Origin: Rhodospirillales bacterium
Lineage (GTDB): Bacteria > Pseudomonadota > Alphaproteobacteria > Micavibrionales > Micavibrionaceae
DNA length: 64,000 nucleotides
Assembly (NCBI GenBank): GCA_020638365.1
Contig: JACKIQ010000005.1
Span: 70,581 to 134,580 of the forward strand
Direction: 5' to 3'
The position numbers were made by a program, and so were the translations under genes. This document shows, piece by piece, positions 16,452-24,094 of this stretch. Positions within the stretch are counted from its first letter, which is position 1. Each line of letters starts with the position of its first letter. Below the pieces are notes generated by a model. The model had not been told where the DNA came from. It saw only the letters and a list, made by a program, of their open reading frames with translations, and searched no databases.

Positions 16452-17541
16452 CAATCTCCTGATCCGAGGAAAGTTTTTTTGGAACTGTAAAGAAAAAGGT
16501 ACTCCCTTCCCCGTAAACAGACTCAACCCATATTTTTCCTCCGAAGCTCTCGACGATCTTCTTGCAGATCGCCAGCCCGATTCCCGTCCCGCCATACTCC
16601 TGCTTGTTATGAAGCCGTTTGAAGATGATGAAAATCTGGGTGAGATATTCAGGCTTAATGCCGATTCCCTGATCGCTGACTTTAAAGAGCCAGTCCTCCT
16701 TGCGTTCTTCGGCCTCGACACTCACGATGGGAGCCTTCCCCTTCTCGGCGTATTTTATGGCGTTGGCCACCAGATTCTCAATCAGACGGGAAAAGCGTAA
16801 GGGACTACCGTAAATACACGGCATAGCCCCGACTTGCACAACAGCACCCTTCTCCCTGATAGTCTCACCGAGATTTCTTAAAACAGCCTCAACCTGCTCA
16901 GTACTGTCGAATTCAGAAAAGCCGCTATCATCGATATTCAGCCGCGAATATTCGAGAAGATCAAAGACCAACTCCTGCATGCGCCGCGAAGCGTCGACGA
17001 TAAAACCCATATATTCACGCGCCTGCTCATCCATTTCGGGACCGTACTCTTCTTCAAGAAGTTGCGTGAAATTGGAAACCATCCGAAGAGGCTCCTGCAA
17101 ATCATGGGATGCGATATAGGCAAAGCGCTCCAATTCCTCGTTTGAGCGCATGATTTCCTCTTCCGCCTTTTTCCTCTCGGATATATCTCGCACAATCCCG
17201 CTGAAAAGGCGGTGACCGTCTACCGCAACTTCGCTGACGGACAGGTCGATGGGAAAAACGCTGCCGTCTTTGCGCCTCCCCATCACCTCGCGTCCGATTC
17301 CGATAATTTTGCGCTTTCCGGTTCTGATATAATCCGCAAGATAGCCGTCATGCTCCGCCTTGTAAGGCTCCGGCATCAAAATTTTGACATTCTGCCCGAT
17401 CGCCTCCTCCGCCTCGTAGCCGAAGATATTCTCACAAGCCTTGTTATAGGTCAGGATCATTCCCTTTTCATCAATACTGATGAGTCCGTCCACTGTGCTA
17501 TCCATGATGGACTGCAAAATCTCACCCTTTCCATTAAACAT
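16417..17541 (-). CDS. PAS-domain sensor histidine kinase
   Basis: A 374-residue cytoplasmic kinase. Residues 5-125 form a PAS domain (VDGLISIDEKG...ACENIFGYEAEEAIGQN) with a PAC-like end. The phospho-acceptor His is in SHDLQEPLR near 145. The ATP-binding domain has the N box NLVANAIKYA near 258, G1 DQGIGI near 295 and G2 GTGIGLAICKK near 320. The SHDLQEPLR form is the phytochrome/bacteriophytochrome kinase type. No membrane segment, so the signal is internal, possibly redox, light or small molecule. It is the middle gene of a three-gene signalling operon. Confidence 0.9.
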   Translation of the reverse strand: MFNGKGEILQSIMDSTVDGLISIDEKGMILTYNKACENIFGYEAEEAIGQNVKILMPEPYKAEHDGYLADYIRTGKRKIIGIGREVMGRRKDGSVFPIDLSVSEVAVDGHRLFSGIVRDISERKKAEEEIMRSNEELERFAYIASHDLQEPLRMVSNFTQLLEEEYGPEMDEQAREYMGFIVDASRRMQELVFDLLEYSRLNIDDSGFSEFDSTEQVEAVLRNLGETIREKGAVVQVGAMPCIYGSPLRFSRLIENLVANAIKYAEKGKAPIVSVEAEERKEDWLFKVSDQGIGIKPEYLTQIFIIFKRLHNKQEYGGTGIGLAICKKIVESFGGKIWVESVYGEGSTFFFTVPKKLSSDQEIDEHYEKTRQAG

Positions 17542-17552
17542 GAGAAGCCTCC

Positions 17553-19142
17553 TTACGCTTCTCGGTCGTCATTCAGAACGTCACGGATAAGCGCTGCCAG
17601 CTCTTCGGGCTGATAAGGCTTGTGAATAAGAGGATACCGTTCGGCAAGCTCGATATCCGGCAAGGATTCCGCCAAATACCCCGTAGCGAAAAGCAGCTTT
17701 ATATCAGGACGCAAAGCCTGTATTCGCGCCGCGGCCTGCACACCGTTCATATCGCCCGGCATGGCGATATCCGTAAAAAGCAGATCAATCGGTTGCGCAC
17801 TCTTCTTAACGAGATCGACAGCAGCCTTTCCTGTCTCTGCATCCAGAACGGTATACCCGAGATCCTCCAGCACGATCCGGGCAAGAAAACGGATATCGTC
17901 CTCGTCCTCAACGACTAAAACCGTCTCCGATCCCCCCTTGATCGGCCTTTCGACCTTCCCGACACTGCTATGGAGATCGTGATAAGAGGGCTCTTCGACG
18001 GTTACCGGAAGCATGATATTGAAGGTCGTCCCTTCTCCGGCAGCGGTAACGAACGAAATCGCTCCCCCCGATTGTTTGACAAAGCTGCAAACCATGCTCA
18101 GACCAAGCCCAGTGCCTTTGTTCGAATCTTTTGTTGTAAAGAACGGATTGAATATCTTGTCCTGAATATCTTCGGGTATTCCTGTGCCGGTATCGGAAAT
18201 ACCCAGACAAACATAGTCTCCCGGTCTGATATCTAATACGGACCCTTTGACCTTATCGACAACAAGGTTGCTAGTCTTCAAAGTGACGATGCCGCCGTTG
18301 GGCATAGCATCACGGGCATTCACGGCCATGTTGATAAGGACATGCTCTAGCTGCGCCGGATCAATATAGATAGGATGAATATCTTCACCAAGCTGGGTTT
18401 CAACTTCTATTAAATCCCCCAGCGTCCTCTGCAACATGACGTTAAGATCGCTGATAAGATCATTGACTTCGATAACCTGCGGCTCAAGGATTGTCTGACG
18501 CGAAAACAACATCAGCCTTTTGACCAGTTCCGCGCCGCGCCGGGTCGCCTTCTGGACGATGTGAACTTTCTCAAGACAAGCATCCTGATCGGCCTGCCCG
18601 CTCTCCAGCATGGTTTCGAGCAGGCGCGCATTACCGAATATGATCGTCAGAAGATTGTTGAAATCGTGAGCGATCCCGCCTGTAAGCTGACCGACAGCCT
18701 TCATTTTTTGCGAATGAACAAGGATGGCTTTGTCTTCGTTTCCGCGCTTCTTGAGTTCAAAAAGCTCCCGCGCCTTCGTCATGGCGATATGAAGCGTATC
18801 CGGAGTCATATTGCTTTTGACAAGGTAGTCCTGCGCCCCGTAGCGAATAGCGTCGATCACGACAGACTCGTGCCCCTGCCCGGTCAGCATAACGATCGGA
18901 AACGGTCCGATATCGCTCTCCTTGTCATAGACTTCTTTCAGGACGCTGATTCCATCCCTGTCCGGAAGTCCGTAATCAAGAAAGACACAATCAATCGGCT
19001 CGCTCCCTTTCAGATAAACGAGAGCTTCCTGACCGCTCTCCACCTCCTGGACTCTGACATCTTCACCGGCCCTTGAGAAATACCGCCGGACAAGGGTGCG
19101 GTCCCCGGGATTGTCGTCTACAACAAGAATATTCAAGCTCAT
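17553..19142 (-). CDS. Hybrid histidine kinase with N- and C-terminal receivers
   Basis: A 529-residue soluble protein with the order receiver, kinase, receiver. The first receiver (residues 1-125) has VDDNPGD and phospho-Asp in FLDYGLPDRDG. The kinase core has His in GGIAHDFNNLL near 157, NARDAMPNGG near 273, DTGTGIP and GTGLGLSMV near 345. The second receiver (about 405-525) has VEDEDD and FTDIAMPGDMNG. I start at 19142 (MSLNILVVDD), since the longer frame adds a hydrophobic leader without function. It ends 11 bases before the PAS kinase and probably forms one phosphorelay with the next two genes. Confidence 0.9.
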   Translation of the reverse strand: MSLNILVVDDNPGDRTLVRRYFSRAGEDVRVQEVESGQEALVYLKGSEPIDCVFLDYGLPDRDGISVLKEVYDKESDIGPFPIVMLTGQGHESVVIDAIRYGAQDYLVKSNMTPDTLHIAMTKARELFELKKRGNEDKAILVHSQKMKAVGQLTGGIAHDFNNLLTIIFGNARLLETMLESGQADQDACLEKVHIVQKATRRGAELVKRLMLFSRQTILEPQVIEVNDLISDLNVMLQRTLGDLIEVETQLGEDIHPIYIDPAQLEHVLINMAVNARDAMPNGGIVTLKTSNLVVDKVKGSVLDIRPGDYVCLGISDTGTGIPEDIQDKIFNPFFTTKDSNKGTGLGLSMVCSFVKQSGGAISFVTAAGEGTTFNIMLPVTVEEPSYHDLHSSVGKVERPIKGGSETVLVVEDEDDIRFLARIVLEDLGYTVLDAETGKAAVDLVKKSAQPIDLLFTDIAMPGDMNGVQAAARIQALRPDIKLLFATGYLAESLPDIELAERYPLIHKPYQPEELAALIRDVLNDDREA

Positions 19143-19439
19143 CAGGAAACCTACTGAAAAAAGCACAAAAGATAAATGCAACCAATGATTTCATTACTAA
19201 CGGGAAACGCTTAGCAATAGCTGGATATAGTGTACCAAAACTATGAAAAAAGCATTAGATAAAGATAACAGAACACAAGCGTATGCGCTTTATTACTTAA
19301 AGCACACCTCCACGCTCAGAAAAAGAAAAGAGACACAACTTAAAATATATACAAGAAGGGCGCTAACGCCTCAGGAAAACAGGAATTGATCCGAGAGCTA
19401 TCCGTCAAGGAAATCTCAAAACCCTTCACCCGAAGCTTC

Positions 19440-20636
19440 TCAGGCGGCCAGTCTCTCTTGCGGCCTTTTTCGAAAGCGGCGTTTGCCGGACTTTCGGGAC
19501 TTTTTGCTGTTTCCGGGCTTTCCTTTTGGTCCGTCCACACGGCCTGAATCCGCGCCTGGATTGAGCAACCGTTCTATTGCATGCCATTTGCGCCCGTCCT
19601 GGCTGGACACAAAACTGATGGCAGAGCCTTGCGCTCCCGCTCTGGCTGTTCGTCCCATGCGGTGAATAAAGTCCTCCGCGACTTGCGGAAGATCGTAGTT
19701 AATGACGTGCTCTATATGCGGCACATCAAGACCGCGGGCGGCAAGATCCGTAGCGATAAGCACGCGGAAATTTTTCTTTCTGAAATTCTGCATGACCTTG
19801 TCGCGCCTGTTCTGGCGCAGATCGCCATGAAGGGCTTCAGAGACAAAACCGTCCCGGCGTAAATTCTTGGCCATTCTGTCCGCACCGTATTTGGTTTTAA
19901 CAAAGACGATCACCGAGCCGTCGCGCTCGTGAAGTTGCGACATTAACTCGCCGTACTTTTTGTCCTGCTCGATGCGGACGACATCCTGCTTGATATTCTT
20001 CGCCACCACGTTTGTCTCGCCTATCGAAACACGCCGCGGAGCATTCATGTATTTTTCCGAAAGCTTAAGAATGTTTTTCGGAAGCGTCGCCGAGAACATC
20101 AATGTCTGCCGTTTTTCCGGCAGGTATTTGAAGATTCTCTCAAGCTGGACTGCAAACCCCATATCCAGCATCCGGTCGGTTTCGTCCAGCACAAGGAAAT
20201 GCGTATCATGCAAAACCATGGAGCCTCGTTGCAGATGGTCGTTGATCCGACCCGGCGTACCGACGATAAGACGTGGGCGGGCACGAAGCTGGGCAAGCTG
20301 TTTGCCCATGGATTCGCCGCCGATGATAAAAGCTGTTTTAATGGGACTTTTCGGCCCTAAAAGCTGCTGCATGATATCCATGATCTGCTTTCCAAGCTCC
20401 CGCGTCGGCGTCAAAACAAGTGCGGAACCGCGCGGATCGGTCAACAGCTTTTCCACCAGAGGAACGGCAAAAGCGGCCGTCTTGCCGGTTCCGGTCTGGG
20501 CGCTGCCCATAATGTCATGGCCCTCAAGAGCAAGCGGAATGGCCTGCGCCTGTATGGGCGTCGGAGTTGTATAGTTCATGCGCGCCAGAGATTTGGCCAG
20601 CACAGGAGACAGGCCGAAGCCCTCAAAATGTTTCAT
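19440..20636 (-). CDS. DEAD-box RNA helicase, RhlE-like
   Basis: A 398-residue ATP-dependent RNA helicase. The Q motif (FEGFGLSPVLAKSL...TPTPIQ), Walker A AQTGTGKT near 46, motif II VLDETD near 150 (DETD rather than DEAD), SAT near 182, then the second RecA domain with motif V ATDLAARGLD near 295 and motif VI HRMGRTARAG near 320. The last 40 residues are a Lys/Arg-rich basic tail that would bind RNA. Such enzymes remodel ribosome precursors and mRNA in the cold. The gene is followed upstream by a cold-shock protein gene on the same strand. Confidence 0.9.
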   Translation of the reverse strand: MKHFEGFGLSPVLAKSLARMNYTTPTPIQAQAIPLALEGHDIMGSAQTGTGKTAAFAVPLVEKLLTDPRGSALVLTPTRELGKQIMDIMQQLLGPKSPIKTAFIIGGESMGKQLAQLRARPRLIVGTPGRINDHLQRGSMVLHDTHFLVLDETDRMLDMGFAVQLERIFKYLPEKRQTLMFSATLPKNILKLSEKYMNAPRRVSIGETNVVAKNIKQDVVRIEQDKKYGELMSQLHERDGSVIVFVKTKYGADRMAKNLRRDGFVSEALHGDLRQNRRDKVMQNFRKKNFRVLIATDLAARGLDVPHIEHVINYDLPQVAEDFIHRMGRTARAGAQGSAISFVSSQDGRKWHAIERLLNPGADSGRVDGPKGKPGNSKKSRKSGKRRFRKRPQERLAA

Positions 20637-20717
20637 ATTTTATGTCTTTCTTTACCCGTAAAAAACTCGGCGCGAAACTATGCGCGCCGAAGGGCCAATT
20701 TATCAAGGATAAGGCGA

Positions 20718-20933
20718 TTAAGCCGCGTCCTTCAGATTGGTCGCGCTTTTCTTGCGGCTCTTCGGATCGTCCTGAATCTCGAAGCTGATCTTCTGGCCTT
20801 CACGCAATGTCCTCATGCCCGCGCGCTGAACGGCGCTTTTGTGAACAAAGACGTCTTCCCCGCCGTTATCGGGCTGGATAAAGCCGAAACCTTTTTGATC
20901 GTTGAACCATTTTACTGTACCTGTAGTCGTCAT
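20718..20933 (-). CDS. Cold-shock protein (CspA family)
   Basis: A 71-residue single cold-shock domain with RNP1 KGFGFIQ and RNP2 VFVHKSA motifs, the standard OB-fold that binds single-stranded RNA and DNA. I start at 20933 (MTTTGTVKWF), the conserved family start, with GGATGGA upstream; the longer frame adds 21 unlikely residues. The C terminus is extended by a basic KSRKKSATNL tail. It lies 80 bases upstream of the helicase gene in the same direction and may share its transcript. Confidence 0.95.
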   Translation of the reverse strand: MTTTGTVKWFNDQKGFGFIQPDNGGEDVFVHKSAVQRAGMRTLREGQKISFEIQDDPKSRKKSATNLKDAA

Positions 20934-21066
20934 TTTTTCCATCCAAACTATGTTATGGTTTATCTGTGCGCCGCGCACTATGCGAGGACGCTGCAAAAGC
21001 CTGAAAAAGGCATCGACCTATAACTTTGAACTTTGTGGAAAAAAGTGAGGTTTTGAGTGTCACCTA

Positions 21067-21094
21067 TCCGCATAAATGCGGACATTTTTATTTT
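21067..21094 (+). terminator. Intrinsic terminator, plus strand
   Basis: TCCGCA/TGCGGA exact stem with TAAA loop (21067-21082) and a TTTTTATTTT run. No plus-strand gene precedes it closely, so an unannotated short RNA from about 20940-21060 is possible. Confidence 0.6.
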
Positions 21095-21196
21095 CTGTAA
21101 GCCCGAATTTCATAGAGAGCATTTGTCAAACTGCACGGGACTAGTGACAGATTTTTTAAACCCTGTCAAACTTTTAATCTTTACAGCGGGATAAAA

Positions 21197-21271
<75 letters not shown>

Positions 21272-21286
21272 ACAGCAGAGAGGGAC

Positions 21287-21315
21287 TATATGCCTTTACC
21301 GTTCCGAATTGTCAA
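21287..21315 (-). promoter_or_regulatory. Promoter of tRNA-Asn
   Basis: On the minus strand a consensus TTGACA (21310-21315) is followed after 17 bases by CATATA (21287-21292), overlapping TATAGT. It lies 15-40 bases before the tRNA. Confidence 0.6.
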
Positions 21316-21481
21316 GCATTGTGCGTGTTTGTGCATTTTGTCCGGAAATTTTTTCCGGGGCATGGCTCCACAGCCAGGTTCTCTAACCTGTTGTAGTGAT
21401 ATGAAAATATTTTTTTTTGCATTCGCAACACCGCGTCATTTATGCTTGTAGGGATAATTCAAGCTGTAAAAACGGGGTGAT

Positions 21482-22120
21482 ATGGCAACGGATCCGAATG
21501 AAAAAATCGAGGGCTTGGAGCGTCCAAATACGCCACCCATGCCTTTACCCGGCACAGGCACAGATTTAGGCGGCGCTGACCGACAACCGGCCCATGTCGT
21601 AAAACTGTATATGAGTCAGTGCGTCGAGGGCGGATGGGTTCAGGATACTGCGGACGGACGAACGATAGATGTCGATACGACCTTTCAGTACGTCGTAAAT
21701 CTCGAATTTGAAAGCCCCGAGAAAGCCAAGGCTTTCATGGCGCGCGACGACATTGACCAGATTAGCGGCACGATGGCAAAGACCATGGAATCCATGGCGC
21801 AGGAAACCCTTGGCCTCGAAATACAGCGCGACTTCCTGCCGGAATCTTACCCCGACGGACAGATTCCAAAAGACGTTCATAACGGCTTTACGCCCAACAC
21901 CATCATGGACATGAACATCGTGGCCACGGATTTCATAGGAGTGATGAGGGCGACCTACCCGGATTTGGGACTGACCGGCGCCACCGTAGACGAAGGCAGC
22001 GTGAACCAGCTTCCCGGGTGTTACTTTGGAATACCTGAAGATAAAGCCGCCATCCCTGCTTCCCCGGAAGAAACTGCAAACGCCGGACTGTTCAGGAACA
22101 GCAACAGCTTGAACCTCTGA
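21482..22120 (+). CDS. Hypothetical protein (212 aa)
   Basis: A 212-residue acidic soluble protein. The first 35 residues are Pro/Gly/Thr-rich and likely disordered. The remainder has alternating strands and helices (VVKLYMSQCVEGGWVQD; KAKAFMARDDIDQI) but no signal peptide, membrane span or known motif. GGGGTGAT precedes the ATG at good spacing. It ends in an Asn/Ser-rich tail. It is convergent with the next gene and not obviously part of an operon. I do not recognise the family. Confidence 0.6.
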   Translation: MATDPNEKIEGLERPNTPPMPLPGTGTDLGGADRQPAHVVKLYMSQCVEGGWVQDTADGRTIDVDTTFQYVVNLEFESPEKAKAFMARDDIDQISGTMAKTMESMAQETLGLEIQRDFLPESYPDGQIPKDVHNGFTPNTIMDMNIVATDFIGVMRATYPDLGLTGATVDEGSVNQLPGCYFGIPEDKAAIPASPEETANAGLFRNSNSLNL

Positions 22121-22153
22121 AAAAACGGCGGTTCTATAACTACGTCAATAACC

Positions 22154-22852
22154 TTACCAGCGGCAACTCCGCCCGATCCGAAGATATTCCTGCGCTGTGT
22201 CCACCTTTGCTTGCTGGAGGTCGATTTCCTGTTCCGTAGCCTTAAAGGTCCGGTTAAGCGCAGCGCTCATATATTCTTTGAGAAGCTCTTTCTTGCCTTG
22301 TGAATCGTTGTAATGGTAAGGCCCCCACCCCTGCTGTTTTCCAAAAAGGGCAAGTCCCTGCCGAGCAGCCGCCTCGAACCGGGAGATATTCTTCTTCACC
22401 CCGTCGCGGTTGATCTTCACGTGGCGCATTTCGTGATCCATAAGGGTTTTGAACTGGCATTTGCTCCGCGTGCTGCTTTTGCCGAGAAAAATCGTCTGTT
22501 CCAGCGCCAGATCGACAATGATGCTCTCGGGCACGAGGCACACATTCCCGCTGATGCTCTTCATTTTCTCTGTGAACTGCATCCCGAATTTCATTTCCAG
22601 CGCGAACTCCGTCACCCCGAGCGCTTGCAGGTAGGGACTTGCCTGAAGGCTTTTATGTGCGTTCCGGAATTTCTGCGTGATCTGTGAATAGGACAATTCC
22701 GTATTCAGGGTGGGATCGGGCATGCTCATCTGGACGGAAATAGGAACCCGGCTGGCCTCCGCCATACAGTCCACAGCGTCCATCTCCTGAAAACGGTAGA
22801 GATAGATAACCGCCAGCACGATCAGCAATACATTCAGAATCCAGTTGAACAT
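22154..22852 (-). CDS. Membrane-anchored Zn-peptidase-like protein
   Basis: A 232-residue protein with an N-terminal membrane anchor (residues 2-20) and the rest presumably periplasmic. It contains an HEMRH sequence near residue 140 that fits an HExxH zinc site, in the context LMDHEMRHVKINRDG, plus three cysteines (near 29, 103 and 132) that could form disulfides. The arrangement recalls the DUF922-type secreted putative proteases, but the third metal ligand is not obvious. Function and substrates are unknown. Confidence 0.6.
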   Translation of the reverse strand: MFNWILNVLLIVLAVIYLYRFQEMDAVDCMAEASRVPISVQMSMPDPTLNTELSYSQITQKFRNAHKSLQASPYLQALGVTEFALEMKFGMQFTEKMKSISGNVCLVPESIIVDLALEQTIFLGKSSTRSKCQFKTLMDHEMRHVKINRDGVKKNISRFEAAARQGLALFGKQQGWGPYHYNDSQGKKELLKEYMSAALNRTFKATEQEIDLQQAKVDTAQEYLRIGRSCRW

Positions 22853-22898
22853 TAAGAAGACCTGTTGATTATACCCCCTGTTCCATTATAAATCTTGC

Positions 22899-23831
22899 AT
22901 GGCTTCAGGATCAAAAAAAGTAATTATTGCCGCTCTGATCGGAAATTCGCTCATAGCGGTCACGAAATTCATGGCTGCGGCCTTCACGGGCAGCTCTGCC
23001 ATGATTTCGGAAGGAATCCACTCTCTTGTGGATGTCGGTAATCAGGTTCTCCTCCTTTTTGGCCTCAAACAGGCAAAAAAACCGGCTGACGAACGCTTTC
23101 CGTTCGGGCACGGCAAGGAAATCTACTTCTGGAGTTTCGTGGTCGCCCTCCTCCTTTTCGCCCTTGGATCCGGCCTGTCGATATACGAAGGCTTAGAACA
23201 TATCAAACACCCCGGAGAAATCACCGCCCCTATTGTGAACTTTGTCGTACTGGGCGCCGCAATCCTGTTCGAAGCCGGCTCCTGCTACGTGGCCATAGTG
23301 GAATTTAACAAGAGCCGGGGAAAGGCTTCCTTCATAAAGGCCGTAAGGCAAGGGAAAGACCCGGCCCTGTTCGTGGTTCTGTTCGAGGATATTGCGGCCA
23401 TGTCCGGTCTTCTCGTCGCTCTTATTGGCCTGACTCTGGCCCTGGTGACCGGCAACCCGTTCTGGGACGGCGTCGCATCCGTGGGAATCGGCCTTGTTCT
23501 GGGCCTGACCGCGGTCTTTCTGGCCTATGAGACCAAGGGTCTCCTGATCGGAGAAGCCGCAAACCCCGAAATTGTCCGCGACGTCCGCGAGAAAATATCG
23601 GCCCTGCCCGAAGTGACCGGCGTAAACGAAGTTCTCACCCTCCACATGGGACCGGACTTTATCCTCGTGACAATCAGCGCGGATTTCGAGAACAACCTCC
23701 CTGTGGGGCAGATAGAAAAAGTCATTCAGAAGATAGACCAGCAGATCAAGCAGGACCACCCTCTGGTCAAACGGGTCTTTATCGAGGCCGAAGCCGCCTC
23801 AACGCAAGCCGCTCGCACAGGCGAGAACTGA
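22899..23831 (+). CDS. Cation diffusion facilitator (CDF) transporter
   Basis: A 310-residue inner-membrane exporter of divalent metals such as Zn2+, driven by proton exchange. Six helices are visible. The SEGIHSLVDVGNQ segment near 40 gives the HxxxD metal site of helix 2, and FEDIAAMSG near 160 gives the second half in helix 5, both in the ZNT9-like form. The FGHGKE loop is conserved. A cytoplasmic ferredoxin-like domain occupies residues 215-295. No strong ribosome site is seen at the ATG. Metal specificity cannot be told from sequence. Confidence 0.85.
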   Translation: MASGSKKVIIAALIGNSLIAVTKFMAAAFTGSSAMISEGIHSLVDVGNQVLLLFGLKQAKKPADERFPFGHGKEIYFWSFVVALLLFALGSGLSIYEGLEHIKHPGEITAPIVNFVVLGAAILFEAGSCYVAIVEFNKSRGKASFIKAVRQGKDPALFVVLFEDIAAMSGLLVALIGLTLALVTGNPFWDGVASVGIGLVLGLTAVFLAYETKGLLIGEAANPEIVRDVREKISALPEVTGVNEVLTLHMGPDFILVTISADFENNLPVGQIEKVIQKIDQQIKQDHPLVKRVFIEAEAASTQAARTGEN

Positions 23832-24094
23832 AATAAAAAAACTCGAAAATATTTTTCATAAAATTTCACGCAAAGGCTGCCGGATTGTCAGCTAAAAGTC
23901 GTAACGCACTGTTTTTAAAGAATTTTTTTAAGAGGAAAAGATAAAATTTTAGGCTTTTTTTATCTAATCCTTAGAGGTCTTTAAGCTTTGATATAATAAA
24001 ATGGAAAGAGATCAGGCCCGCTCATAAAGGGACGCGCCCGATAAAAACAAAGAAGAACAGTAAGCACGGACAAGCACAGTAAAAGGGGCAGAAA

